64,000 bases of DNA. It comes from Cryptomeria japonica (lineage: Eukaryota; Streptophyta; Pinopsida; Cupressales; Cupressaceae). Shown here one piece after another: positions 32,265-44,295 of this stretch. The position numbers were made by a program, and so were the translations under genes. The notes under the pieces are model-generated. The model made no database searches. It was not told where the DNA came from and was given only the letters and a program-made list of their open reading frames with translations. The stretch covers positions 223,069,415-223,133,414 of the forward strand of contig NC_081410.1 of the NCBI RefSeq assembly GCF_030272615.1, read 5' to 3'. Every line of letters starts with the position of its first letter. Positions within the stretch are counted from its first letter, which is position 1.

Positions 32265-33775
32265 TATGAGGACATAATGACATTGTGTGTTGTCATTGAT
32301 GTCAATATGCTGAAGAGGTGTGAACCGGCATATGTGAGAACCGGTATAACACTGTGAACCGACATTTGTGCCAAAGTGAAGCGGTGTGTTTTCTCAAGGT
32401 GAACTGGCATACAGTTATGGGAACTGGCATATGGAAGCGTTGTATGACTACCAGTTGGTAGTCTCAACTTCAGGGTTTCTGGTTGAAGTGCTTCAAGCCT
32501 GTGTGGCTCAACTGGTGACTTTGTGTGATGAGTTAGCATTGTAATGAACAATAAATCATATTGCCACATAAGCCTATGTGGGTGAGGGATCTTGCATGAG
32601 GGAGATTGTTCCTATCTACCTCAGGAATGTGCGAAGTCTATAAAACAATGATATCGTGTGATGGGTTATCAGCCGCCATAAAATTAGTGGAAATGGATGA
32701 TGGAGAATGTCTTGAGATTGGATAAAGAACTACTACATTTAATGTAGTGTGCCAAATGGTCAAGATTGAACCATTTGAATTCCTTAACCTAATAGGTTTA
32801 GGGTTTAGGGTTTATGCTACCGACCTATCTATTTTCCTATAAGGTCGATGTTGTGTCTCTTTCTGAGGTTGTTGGAAAAAGTTGTGTGTGTGCATCCAAG
32901 AGAAGGGATACGTGATTCTTGCCAGACCAAAAGAAGAGAAGTGATACCTGCAGAGTGTAAGTGCAGAAGGAAAAGAGGAGCTTAAGCGGATCTACATTGG
33001 CATTGAGTGCTATTACTAGATCATTGTAATACATGTTGATCTCTACCCACCTCAACAGTTGGAAAATCCCTTAACAAGGTAGCCTTAACCAGCTTGCTGT
33101 AAATCCTTTAATAGGATAATTCAAAGCTATTGAGTTCAAAATCCTTTAGCTTTTGAGTTTTTAAAATCCTCTAACAAGGTAACCTTTAACAGGGTTCAAC
33201 CCTTAACCGGGTATTCTAGCCATCCCTTAACCGGGTGATCCCTAACAGGACCGGTTCTTAGCAAAACCTATTGTAATGTCTCTAACCGGACAAGGCTCCT
33301 AACAGAGCGAACTTCTAAAGAGTTCAAAAATAGCTTGTGGGTATTCATCCCCACCGTGGTTTTTCCTAGTTGGGTTTCCACATGAAAAATATGTGTGTCA
33401 TGTGTGATGCTTTTATCTTGTGATGCTTTGCTATTGTCTGTCAAGCATATGATGGTTCTATGTTTTATGCCTGTCAATAAAACATGTTGAACTAGCTGTT
33501 ATTATGATTTGATGATAGATTACCTATTAATGCATAAGGGTGAAATGGTAGGGTAGTCTTGAGTTGAGTGAAAAGCTAAGCGAGTAATCGGTTAATGCTT
33601 GTCTCAGTCATTCTTATCTTTACCGATTGCACTCTGTTTCAAACCGGTGTCACTGTTTGCCAATCATTTGAAGTGTTTGTTGTTAGAATGGTTTAGGATT
33701 GTATTTTTGTTTGTACTGATTCACCCCCCCCTCTTAGTACTGGGTTAGTACTGTCAGTTCATCATTGAGTTATCA
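32244..33775 (+). repeat. Cop-2 5' LTR (1532 bp)
   Basis: Starts TGTTGGCATTATG and ends GAGTTATCA. Differs from the 3' LTR at around 5-11% of positions depending on the stretch compared, mostly transitions. Confidence 0.92.
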
Positions 33776-33777
33776 AT

Positions 33778-33789
33778 TGGTATCAAAGC
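33778..33789 (+). promoter_or_regulatory. Cop-2 primer-binding site (tRNA-Met)
   Basis: TGGTATCAAAGC, one mismatch (G to A) from the canonical tRNA-Met site, 2 bp after the LTR end. Confidence 0.9.
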
Positions 33790-33846
33790 ATCCTCTAGGT
33801 CCTCTGAGCTATAAGCTTAACCGCTTGAGGTAAATATCCCAGTCTA

Positions 33847-36800
33847 ATGATGAAGAGGAAAGGTCCAAAGTTTAACAAAGAAAATTTTAGTATATGGAAA
33901 GACAGAATGAAGATATACATTAGAAGCATGGGTGCTCAACACTAGAGCTATGTTGAGAATACCTATGTTGCTCCTACCGGTACTCTCACCGATGACCAAA
34001 AGAGAGAGATGCAGGAGAATGGGCAAGTCATGGAAGCCCTAATTAGTAGTTTATCTGACATTGAGTTTATTGATGTTCAAGATAAGGTAAATTCCAAAGA
34101 GGTATAAGATACTCTTGAAAATATCTATGGCGGTGATGAGCATGTAAAACAAGCTAAGGAAGAAAGACTTAGAGGGAAGTTTGAAGATATGTGGCTGGTT
34201 GAAGGTGAGACCATTGAACAATATGAAATAAGAATCAAAACCGTTGTTGGAGATATCAAGCGTGTGGGTGGTAAAATAGAAAATTCCACTATGGTAAGCA
34301 AAGTCCTGAGATCCCTATTTCCGATCTATGCAATAAGGGTTGCTGCTATTTCGGAACTAAGATCAATTGACAAGACTAAGGTATCCCTAGACTTCATCAT
34401 TGCAAAGTTGACAGCCTATGAGCTAAATAGTTTTGATGGCAGTGTTCAAAAGACTGAATCAGCTTTTAAAGTTTTTGCTGTACCATCCAGAAAAGGAAAA
34501 GAAGCTAGCACCAGTGGTGAACCAAGACAGAGCAGAGAAATGGATGATGAGGAGATTCTGATGGCATTTGAAGCTCTTCTTTCTAGGAAACTTCCTAAAG
34601 GAACCGACAAATATAGAGGTAAGCTTCCTTTGAAATGATTTTCTTGCAACCAGATAGGATATATTGCTGCAAACTGTCCTAATGGTGACAACAAGGACAA
34701 ACTAGAAAGGTTCAAGAAATTCAAAGGAGGAAACCGGAGAAACTGTTTTGTGGCAGTTGATGAAGGTATCACAGATGAGGAATCACATGATGAAGAAAAT
34801 GAAGATATTGTGTTTGTTGCTGTCAAGGAAGATGTGTCAGACAAGAAGGCTCTTGTCTCCCAGTTTGATAATTCCAATGAGTGGATCATTGATAGTGGTT
34901 GTTCTCACCATATGACTGGTGACCGGAGCAAGTTTCTATCCTTGGAAGAGTATGATGGTGGTGTGGTTCATTTTGGTAATGATGCACCATGTATGGTCAA
35001 AGGCAGAGGGTCCATCTCTCTGAATGGAAAGAGTAGCGCTGATAATGTGTATTGGGTTGATGGTCTCAAACACAACCTTCTGAGTGTTGCCTAGCTGAAT
35101 GATAGTGGCCTCACTCTGGAATTCAAGAATGGAGTTTGCAGAGTCAAATGAAAGAATGGTGAATTGGTGGCCATTGAAATGCAGACCAAAGGTAACCTAT
35201 TTCAACTAAATGCAAATATAAGTACATGTCTTACGGCTAGATTTGATGATGGCTAGATATGGCATAGGAGACTCTGCCATGTAAATTTTGATAACATTGT
35301 GAAGGCTAGTAAGATCAAGGCAGTTAGAGGGTTGTCGGTGCTAAGCAAACCGGATAATACCTTGTGCAGAGAGTGTCAATTGGGGAAAATGTCTTCCTCA
35401 ACCTTTAAAGGTAAATCTTTCATTGCTGACAACTTGCTTGATCTTGTGCATACTGATTTGTGTGGTCCTATGAAAACTAGAAGTGTGCAGGGTGATAGGT
35501 ACTTCATGATTCTCACTAATGACTACTCAAGAATGATGTGGGTCAGATTCTTGAAAGACAAGTTTGAAGCCTTTGTAAAATTCATAGCTTTTAGAGCATT
35601 AGTGGAGAAGGAAAGCGGTAAAAGGATCAAGTGCTTGAGAACTGATCAAGGAGGAGAATTCACTTGCGGTGAATTCAATAAGTACTATGAAGAACATGGC
35701 ATCAAGATGCAATTGTCTGCCCCCCGGACTCCACAGCAGAATGGCCTAGCAGAGAGGAATAACCAGACTATGGTTGAAGCAGCTAGAACCATGTTGATTC
35801 AAGGAAAGGTAGCTCACACCTTTTGGAGAGAAGCGGTGAGCACTGCAGTCTACACAATGAACAGGGTACTCATCAAGAAAGGTAAGGATAAAACTCCTTA
35901 TGAGTATTGGACCGGTCAGACACCTGTGGTTAGCTACTTTAGAGTTTTTGGTAGCAAATGTTACATCAAGAGGAGTGAACATCAGAGAAAATTTGATGCG
36001 AATTGTTATGAGGGAATATTCCTAGGATATTCCACCAAGAGAAAAGCTCTTAGGTGTTTCAACAATAGGATTCAGAGAATTATGGAAAGCATCAATGTAA
36101 GAGTTGATGAAACCTCTGAGAAAACTAAGGAAACTGGCAATGAGCAAGCGGTTATCGAACCAGTTGCAACCTTCTGGGAACCAGTTGATAGCCAACCGAG
36201 TACCAGTAACAATGTTCCTACACTGGCAAATGTAGATGTTGATACTGATGGAGATGAGGATGAAGAAGAAAAGCAAGAGGAATCTATCAAGACCATTCCT
36301 TGGTATGTCACGTTGAATCATGATCCTAAGCAGATCATAGGAGATAAGGATGCAAGAATCCTTACAAGAAGAAAGGTCAGAGAAAACTCTTGTATGATCT
36401 CTGAATTTGAGCCTAAATCATTCAAAGAGGCACATCAAGATGAAGACTGGATTAAGGCAATGGAAGAGGAACTTGACCAAATAGAGAAAAATGGTACATA
36501 GTCTTTGGTACCCAGACTGGAGCACAAAAATGTCATTGGTACTAAATGGGTTTTCAAAAATAAGATGAATGAGGATGGCATAGTGATTAGGAACAAAGCT
36601 ATATTAGTGTGCAAAGGATATGCTCAAGAAGAAGGAGAAGACTATGGAGAAACCTTTGCTCCTATAGCCAGATTGGAAGGAGTCCATATGCTTCTTGCAT
36701 ATGCAGCTTTTAAATGTTTCAAAGTATATCAAATGGATGTAAAATCTGCATTCCTAAATGGTGTACTTGAAGAGGAGGTGTATATTGAGGAACCGGATGG

Positions 36801-37944
36801 GTTTTCCCTATCTGAAGATAGTGACATGGTATGTAGGCTACATAAAGCCTTATATGGACTAAAGCAGACACCTAGGCCATGGTATGAATGTCTACATTCC
36901 CATCTTGTGAAGATTGGATTTGAGAGAACAAGTGAAGATAGTAATATCTACTTGAAGTCTGAAGGAGATCAGATCCTGATCTATGAGGTATTTGTTGATG
37001 ATATTATCTTTGGTGGAGATGACAAGATGAGTCATGAGTTTGCAGATGAGATGAAGAAAGATTTTGAAATGTCACTTATAGGGGAGATTAAATTCTTCAT
37101 TGGACTATAGATCCAGCAGATGAAGGATGGAATCTTTATCACTCAGTCCAAGTATGTCAAAGAGGTGTTGAAGACCTTTGGCATGAAAGACAGCAAACCG
37201 GTTGGTACTCCGATGGTGACTGGTTGTAAACTATCTAAAGAAGATGACTCATAATTGGTTGATGAGAAGGAATACCGATCAATGATTGGTAAGTTGCATT
37301 ATGTAGTGCATAGCAGATCAGATATTGCACATGCAGTTGGCATTACTACAAGATTCCAGAAAAGCCCAAGAGAATCTCACTTGGTTGTAGTCAAGCGGAT
37401 TCTTAGGTATTTGAAGGGAACTGTTGACTATGGATTGTGGTATCCTTATAGCAAGGATTTCAACTTGAAAGTATACACAGATGCTGATTGGGAAGGCAAT
37501 ATAGATGACTAGAAAAGCACAACCGGTGGTGCATTCTTTCTCGGTGGTAGACTAGTCTCATGGATGAGTAAGAAGCAGAATTGTATCTCTCAGTCTATAG
37601 TGGAAGCAGAGTATGTTGCAGCTTTCATGAGCTGCACTCAGACAATTTGGATGAAGCATGTATTAAATGGCTTCAAAGTTCCTGTATCCGAATCGGTAAG
37701 TATATTTTGTGACAATAATAGTGCAATTAATATCTCCAGAAATCTGATTTTACACTCTAGAACCAAGCACTTTGAGCTTAAGTATCATTTCTTGAGGGAA
37801 AAGGTTCAGAACAAAGAGATTGCACTGGAACATGTTTCCAGTCAGGAGCAATTAGCAAACACATTCACCAAGCCTCTCCCAAAGGCTACATTTATGTACC
37901 TAAGAGGTGAATTAGGGGTATTGCCCCTTCAAGAGGTTAACTAA
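33847..37944 (+). pseudogene. Cop-2 gag-pol polyprotein, stops but no frameshift
   Basis: One frame of 1366 codons encodes the whole copia polyprotein, broken by ten stops. Gag (33847 to about 34750) is UBN2-like. Its knuckle at 34636-34677 has lost the first Cys (a TGA stands there) and has Tyr for His (CNQIGYIAANC). The protease keeps D-S-G (DSGCSHHMTGD). Integrase: HHCC finger near 35260-35390, then 'HTDLCGP', 'RTDQGGEF' and 'GLAERNNQT' with D, D, E intact. Reverse transcriptase (36505-37250): '[12 protein letters not shown]', '[11 protein letters not shown]' intact. RNase H: 'YTDADWEGN' and 'AEYVAAFMSC'. Stops include TAG at 33943, 35092, 35254, 36499, 37108 and 37510. Likely once active; nearly all damage is point mutation. 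Confidence 0.93.
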
Positions 37945-38080
37945 AGGTATATGCTCCACATCAGTCAGGTATTGCATAGTCAAATTTTTCTTCAGGATTG
38001 ATGTGTTGAAGGATACTACTCCTTAGGGGAGCAACATAATGGAACAGGGAAGCTTGTGCCTCCACTTTGGCATTGCTGTC

Positions 38081-38188
38081 AAAGGGGAAGAAGATGTGAA
38101 GTGGAGAAGGTATCTGCATAAATTGGGGGAGAAGATGTGAAGCAAAGAGATATCTTTGTATATTGCCATCAATGCCAAAGGGGGAGAT
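38081..38188 (+). promoter_or_regulatory. Cop-2 duplicated polypurine tract
   Basis: The functional PPT AAAGGGGGAGAT (38177-38188) abuts the LTR. An upstream copy, AAAGGGGAAGAAG (38081-38093), follows a similar 'TTGCTGTC' phrase. Confidence 0.85.
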
Positions 38189-39714
38189 TGTTGGCATTAT
38201 GTGAACTGGTATGAGGACAAAATTACATTGTGTGTTGTCATTGATGTCAACATGCTGAAGAGGTGTGAACTGGCATATGTGAGAACCGATATAACACTGT
38301 GAACTAGCATTTGTGCCAAAGTGAAGTAGTGTGTTTTCTCAAGGTGACCCGACATACGATTATGGGAACTAGCACATGGAAGCATTGTATGACTACCAGT
38401 TGGTAGTCGCAACTTCAAGGTTTCCGGTTGAAGTGCTTCAAGCATGTGTGACTCAACCGGTGACTTTGTGTGATGAGTTAGCATTGTAACGAAGAACAAA
38501 TCATATTGCAATGTAAGCTTGTGTGCGTGAAGGATCTTGCATGAGGGAGATTGTTCGTATCTACCTCGGGAATGTGTGAAGTCTATAAAATGGTGATAAC
38601 GTGTGATGGGTTATCAGCTGCCATAAAATTGGTGGAATGAATGATGGAGAATGTCTTGAGATTGGATCAAGAACTACTGCATTTAATGTAGTGTGTTAAA
38701 TGGTTAGGATTGAACCGTTTGAATTCCTTAACCTAACAAGTTTAGGGTTTATGCTACCGACCTATCTGTTTTTCTATAAGGTCGATGTTGTGTCTCTTTC
38801 TAAGGTTGTTGGCAAAAGTTGTGTGTGTGTATCCAAGAGAAGGGATACATGATTCTTGCTAGGCCAAAAGAAGTGAAGTGATACCTATAGAGTGTAAGTG
38901 TAGAAGGTAAAGAGGAGCTTAAGTGGATCTGCGTTGGCATTGAGTGTTGTTACCAAATCATTGTAATACTTGTTGATCTCTAACCACCTCAATGGTTGGA
39001 AAATCCCTTAACAGGGTAGCCTTAACCAGCTTGTTGTAAATCCTTTAATAGGGTAATTCAAAGCTATTGAGTTTGAAATCCTTTAGCTATTGAGTTTTTA
39101 AAATCCTCTAACAAGGTAACCTTTAACAGGGTTTAACCCTTAACTGGGTATTCTAGCCATCCCTTAACCAGGTGATCCCTAACAGGATCGGTTCCTAGCA
39201 GAACCTATTGTAATGTCTCTAACCGAAAAAGGCTCCTAATAGAGTGAACTTCTAAAGAGTTCAAAAACAGCTTGTGGGTATTCATCCCCACCATGGTTTT
39301 TTCCTAGTTGGGTTTCCACGTGAAAAATATGTGTGTCATGTGTGATGCTTTTATCTTGTGATGCTTTGCTATTGTCTGTCAAGCATATGATGGTTCTGTG
39401 TTTTATGCCTGTCAATAAAACATGTTGAACTAGCTATTATTATGATCTAATGATAGATTACCTATTTATGCATAAGGGTGAAATGGTAGGGTAGTCTTGA
39501 GTTGAGTGAAAAGCTAAGTGAGTAATCGATTAATGCTTGTCTCAGTCATTCTTAGCTTTACCAGTTGCACTCTGTTTCAATCCGGTGTCACTGTTTGCTA
39601 GTCATTTGGAGTGTTTGCTGTTAGACCGGTTTAGGACTATATTTTTGTCTGTACTAATTCACCCCCCCTCTCTCAGTACCGGGTTAGTACTGTCATTTCA
39701 TCATTGAGTTATCA
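38189..39714 (+). repeat. Cop-2 3' LTR (1526 bp)
   Basis: Starts TGTTGGCATTATG and ends GAGTTATCA, followed by AAGTA. Confidence 0.92.
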
Positions 39715-39719
39715 AAGTA

Positions 39720-40451
39720 AGGAAAATTATTGTAGGCTTTGCTCCTACACACATTAGCAGTATGTCATTCTTTAAGATAGTTAAAGCAAATGGGTTTGAA
39801 ATTTTACTTACCTTTACCTTTGAATGTCGGTTGCTTCTTCGATGCTTCAACATTTGCACTAGAGGTCTCACCTTCCTCATGACTAGAGTACCCAAGTCCA
39901 TCAGTATTCTTGATAGGTTTGGCCGATTCAAGCTTTTCCTCTAGCTTAACAGTACTCTTGTTGAACTTAGCAAGTATTTTCTTTGACACAGAGAGTTCTT
40001 TGGAAATAGCAGCAATTGTTTCCATCAAGTTTGCATTCTCAGAGATGGCTATGTTTAGTTCTCCTTGCATGTCTTCCTTTTCCACTTTTCTCGCACGGAG
40101 TTGAGCAGTTAGGACACTGATTTCTTGTTTTAACTTGGAGATCTCATGATCTCTGTCTTTTACAAGATCTTCAACTTTCCTCCGGTTCTCAAGCTCTTGA
40201 CGCATTCAGATAGTCAGTCCTTCCAACTCCTTTCTTAGGTTGGAATTGGATTCATTCATCTTTTCTACTTCTTGAATTAGGGCTTCCATGTCTGCTTCAT
40301 TAGAGGAACTATTTTCAGTTAGCTCCATCATTTTTTCAGCATGTTCTCCCCTTTTTGCCTGAGAGGCCTTATATTTGACCATAAGTTCATCATAGGCTTG
40401 CTCAGACTGAGTGAGCTGATGAGTAAGTTCCCTCACAGTGTATTTCCCCAT
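39720..40451 (-). pseudogene. NAC-1 ORF1, N-terminal coiled coil
   Basis: Starts MGKYTVRELTHQLTQ at 40451, shortly after the primer-binding site. It is strongly helical with heptads ('DRDHEISKLKQEISVLTAQL', 'SKELSVSKKILAKF'), interrupted by a stop near 40206. It then has a Lys-rich stretch (PTFKGKGK) and runs into the zinc-knuckle part beyond Cop-2. It lacks the UBN2-type Gag core seen in Cop-1 and Cop-2, so it resembles only the C-terminal half of a copia Gag. It may still mediate assembly with a partner Gag through the coil. The LTR-overlapping ORF upstream (40452-40559) is read-through only. Confidence 0.72.
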
Positions 40452-40487
40452 TTCTCTTTCCAAGTGGTTAAACTTATAGAAAGGTTG

Positions 40488-40499
40488 GCTCTGATACCA
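40488..40499 (-). promoter_or_regulatory. NAC-1 primer-binding site (tRNA-Met)
   Basis: Minus strand TGGTATCAGAGC, exact consensus, 2 bp inside the LTR start at 40502. Confidence 0.93.
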
Positions 40500-40501
40500 A
40501 T

Positions 40502-41665
40502 TGATGAATACGAAGAGGGGGGGTGAATTAGTATGCCAAAAATTACTGTACTTAAACACTTTACTAGTCTAGCAATAAACCAGTAAAACAATTTAGCAAA
40601 CAAATCAGTTAGCACACATGCAAACCAAATAGCAAATAATGCATTCACCCATAGAAGTACAATCACCATAACACAAGAGATTTTGACATGGAAACACAAA
40701 TGGGAAAAGCCATGGTGAGATGAAACTCACAAGTAACTATCTACAGAATAGGAACCAGACCTATTAAGGTCAGACCGGTTAAGGTCATACAATGTTCTTT
40801 ACCAGAACAGATCCTATTAGGAATCTCAATCTCTGTTAGGAGATAAGTCCAATTAAAGACTACCTTGCTAGAGGATTTTAGATCCACAGATGTGAACCAC
40901 CTTGTTAGAAGATTTACAAAAGGCTTTTTGGGCCTACCCAGTTAAGGGCTTCAGACTTGTCAAAGATGTGAGTAATCAACAAGTGAGTGATCTAGCAAAT
41001 AGCACAGATTGCTTGGTTAGATCCTTGATACCTCATTCTTAATGCATTCCATCATTACTTCAGTCTTCAACACATTCACACTCTACCTTCTCACAGACCT
41101 AAACTTCTCTTCTATAATCACACTTTACAAAAACTCATCAACCACCTTAAACCCTAGCAACAACCTAAAACCCTAGACATGATGTCCTTATAAAGGAATT
41201 TGATTTCATGTTGGTCCAATAGGATTACAATACAATTTCCTAGGTTCAATGCATCTGGACACTTTTGGTAACATGACACAAATGCACCGCCAAAGTGTCG
41301 GCACCGCCAAACAATCGGTGGATGGTAACTCATCACAAAATGCCTGTTGGTAACTCATCATAGAGTATTACCGGCTCAAACAAAATACCGATTTAAGAAA
41401 AATACCGGCTGCCAGTTTGACAAAATGAAGACTAAGAAATATGAGTTGTGCCGCTTCGTTCCTTCGTACCACTTGAAATCCTCAAACCGCTTGGGGTCTT
41501 CATACTGCTTGAGATCGGTAAACACTTTTTGCAAAACACCGATAGTCTAAAGACTATAATACATCATACCGGTTGAGATTTAACTCATACATACAAAAAT
41601 TGATCTCAAATCAAGTGTGTGTCCATCAATGACAATCACAACAACAATCATCAAAAATGCCAACA
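40502..41665 (-). repeat. NAC-1 5' LTR (1164 bp)
   Basis: Starts TGATGAATACG and ends AATGCCAACA, then CACCG. Matches 26464-27629. The ORF at 40433-40699 recurs at 26378-26692 only because the LTR is duplicated. Confidence 0.9.
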
Positions 41666-41670
41666 CACCG

Positions 41671-44295
41671 ATCAATTTGCAGCCATGTCTAATAAGATAT
41701 GTGGTGGTAGGGATTAACTTGGAAAGTAACATGGTTCACCAGCCCATGTAAACCCACCTGTATCCACCATGATCAACATGTATAAGATAATTATTTAACT
41801 TGCATGTTTTTAGGAAGTTATTTTTATTAAAATAGACTTAGTCTTGGAGTTAAAAGCCTCATGGATAATCTATAATTATGGACTTAACAACTTTAGAAGT
41901 TTGGTGTCACAAAATAGATAATAAATAATTTGCATGGTGAACACATAGGTGTTCAAATACGATTAGGATTGTTATGATACAATTAGATCTTGAGTGGTGT
42001 CACTTAGAATCAATCCACCACTTAGAGAGATAGCCCGAAAGTAGGAAAGAGGGTAGATGACAACACTATATATAGACCATTGAGTTGGAAGAGAAAGGAG
42101 AGGTGAGATGCAATGGAGGATTAGAGAATGGAATGAAGGAGAGAAGGTAGGAAAAGATATAGAGGAAGATAGAAAATAGGAAGTTGGAGCAGAGACAAAT
42201 AATGAAAAAGAGAGAAAGATAGAGGAGAGCAAGAAAGTAGAAGAGTGACAAGAGATTAGGGAGAATGGAATAGTGGAGATTTTGATGTGTTTACGATCAA
42301 CTCGTAAAAGATCAATGATGATCATCTCCGATTTAGTGTCGAACTTAGGGGTTACGCTCTTGAATGAGTGTTAATTAATTTATTATTATCAGAGAAATTC
42401 TCAAAATATAGAAAGGGTAAGGACTTAGAATAGAGATCTCGTGAGATAGAAGAGCGTCGAGGTGGAAAGTTTTGGAACCCAGACGTATTGTAGACAATTT
42501 GAAGTTATCAAGGATCACAATAGTCATGGATCACATTTCTTGAGGTTGGCTCAAATCTAGTATGTTTTGTTGAAAGGATTTGAGAGATTAAGAATGATCT
42601 AGATTTATATTTATGATATAGTTAGAGTCACAATATCAATCAATTTATTACGATCATGCAAGTATAGATGCATTAATGATATATTTCATGAAAGTTGGTC
42701 GATTAAACTTAGTGAAACTCTTAGGAAATTAGATCACTCAATCCTTTGGAAACAGTGTCAGAGGATAGAGAGAGAAACTCTAAAATTGAACTACGAGAAG
42801 ATGAAACATTAGGTTTATGACTTATTAAATAGTGTATTAATATAGTTGTAATTCTTATTTTCTAAAAATCTTAAATTGCAAGCTATTTATGCATTTGGTT
42901 GTTTTAAGAAAAGATTGCCTGTATTAGGGTCTTGTGTAAATGGTGTTTTCAGTCAAGTTTAAATTTTGTTATAATTCTGGTTGAGTTGTCATTGTGTCCT
43001 ATGTTATTATATTTCCTTGGTCAAGTGTTGATGTATAACCTTATTGATGTGAGCCATTGTGTGTTTTGTCCAAATGGTGTCCAAATGGTCAATCTTTGGT
43101 TAGTGATTGTGTATCCTTCACCTGTGGTTTGTCAGGATTAGGTATGGCTGTCTTTTTCGCCATAGAGTTATTGTAGAGAGACCTTTCCTGTAGTGTCCTA
43201 TGAGAGAGAGTGGCTTTCGAGCAAGGGTCATGCCCAAAGTGGATGACAGGATAACCCATCGGAAGTCAGATAAAAAGTGATAACCTAATAATTGATTAGG
43301 GGGTGGTTAGAATAAATATTAATTAAGATAATGTGCCTCATGCATAGGTGTAGTGCTTGTACAGGGCTCATAATGTTATGAGAAGGCTTGGAATGGAAAA
43401 CTTACCACCTTGTCCTCATGAAAGGATTGGTAGGGTCCACATGAGACTTAGTTGGAACTGGAGGTTCGGGAGAGGTTACCAGGATAACCCAGGATGGGGG
43501 CTTGGACCTATGGAGGTTGTACCATGGTATCCATCTTAAGCTATGTGATGACACTCTCTCCTTAGAGTCACTAGTGTTTGTGAGTTGAGTCACATGGATG
43601 TTTTCAAAGTCTTGTAGTCCTTTCGTACTTGTCTTAGTTTGCTTCCTTGAGGGTTTTCTACTATCTCCTAGCACGGTGGGGTGGTTCCATTTCGGGATCA
43701 CATGGTCAGGTGGTAGTGCCACTTCCCATCAGATGTTCTAGAATGTATCTTCAGGCGAGGAAGGGCTTCATTGGTGTTTCTGGGTTCATGGTTCATGTAC
43801 TAGCTCATGTTCGTGATCATTGTTCATTTAAGACCTTGTGGTCATTGTATCAAACTTTTGTGTAACCTTGATATTGTAACTTTGTAATCCATGGTATTTG
43901 TGGTAACCATGTATTTATGGATATTGTAAAAGAGAATAATTGGATTGTTTATTATTTTAGTTACCTTAATCTTTTGTATATATGATCTATGATTAATGAA
44001 TGCATTGAAGTACTTTGATTCTTTCATTATGGAATTTAGATGTATGTATATATTTTATCTTAGGCATTTATTTTTCCTAATTAGCTAAACAATTGGATTA
44101 ACCATAGTGTTAATATAATCTATGAATTAATCTTCATTGGTAACCCTTAGGAAATCATGTGTTAGTCTTCCGCTGTGTTATTAGACGTGCAATGGTTATA
44201 ATTAGTGCACTTGTTCTTCTAAAAAAAAATGTATTATGCCCTTTTAGTTTCCTATTTGTATTGTTTTCCTTTAGGGTTTTTGGTGGGGCATAATA
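41671..44295 (+). repeat. Sol-F, right part
   Basis: Continues Sol-F after NAC-1. No convincing ORF: the minus ORFs at 41972-42325 and 43402-43722 have low-complexity or unrecognised content. It ends TGGTGGGGCATAATA followed by GTATG. Confidence 0.7.

Larger units (their letters stand above)
32244..39714 (+). mobile_element. Cop-2, nearly complete Ty1/copia element
   Basis: A structurally complete 7471-bp element: LTRs 32244-33775 and 38189-39714, primer-binding site 33778-33789, single gag-pol frame 33847-37944, PPT 38177-38188, TSD AAGTA. It is the innermost element of the nest. The Tork/SIRE-type protease motif, multiple PPTs and ACCGGT-rich LTRs suggest affinity to that side of copia. 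Stops make it inactive. Confidence 0.92.
26464..41665 (-). mobile_element. NAC-1, non-autonomous copia-like element with novel ORF2
   Basis: LTRs of 1166 and 1164 bp, CACCG TSD, tRNA-Met primer-binding site, PPT, and two coding frames on the minus strand: ORF1 with coiled coil and zinc knuckles, and ORF2 of 1114 codons. There is no protease, integrase, reverse transcriptase or RNase H. Cop-2 (32244-39714) is inserted within ORF1, with TSD AAGTA. Without Cop-2 it is about 7.7 kb. It presumably used enzymes of a copia relative. Confidence 0.85.
24863..44295 (+). mobile_element. Sol-F, giant solo LTR (about 4.2 kb) split by NAC-1
   Basis: Flanked by GTATG (24858-24862 and 44296-44300) within the Cop-1 integrase, where the frame joins across the gap as '...LDLIHT-NLCGP...'. 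It starts TGTAGTACCCCTAC and ends GGCATAATA. After removing NAC-1 and one CACCG, about 4226 bp remain, with no coding or internal region. Length and ends resemble the Gyp-1 LTR (TGTGAGACCC...GGCATGACA), so I read it as a solo LTR of a related gypsy family left by LTR-LTR recombination. The sequence is diverged from Gyp-1, so a distinct family is likely. Confidence 0.75.

Noticed and set aside
41972-42325. Phe/Leu/Ser-rich minus ORFs
   Set aside because: Antisense of purine-rich low-complexity sequence in Sol-F; no domain.
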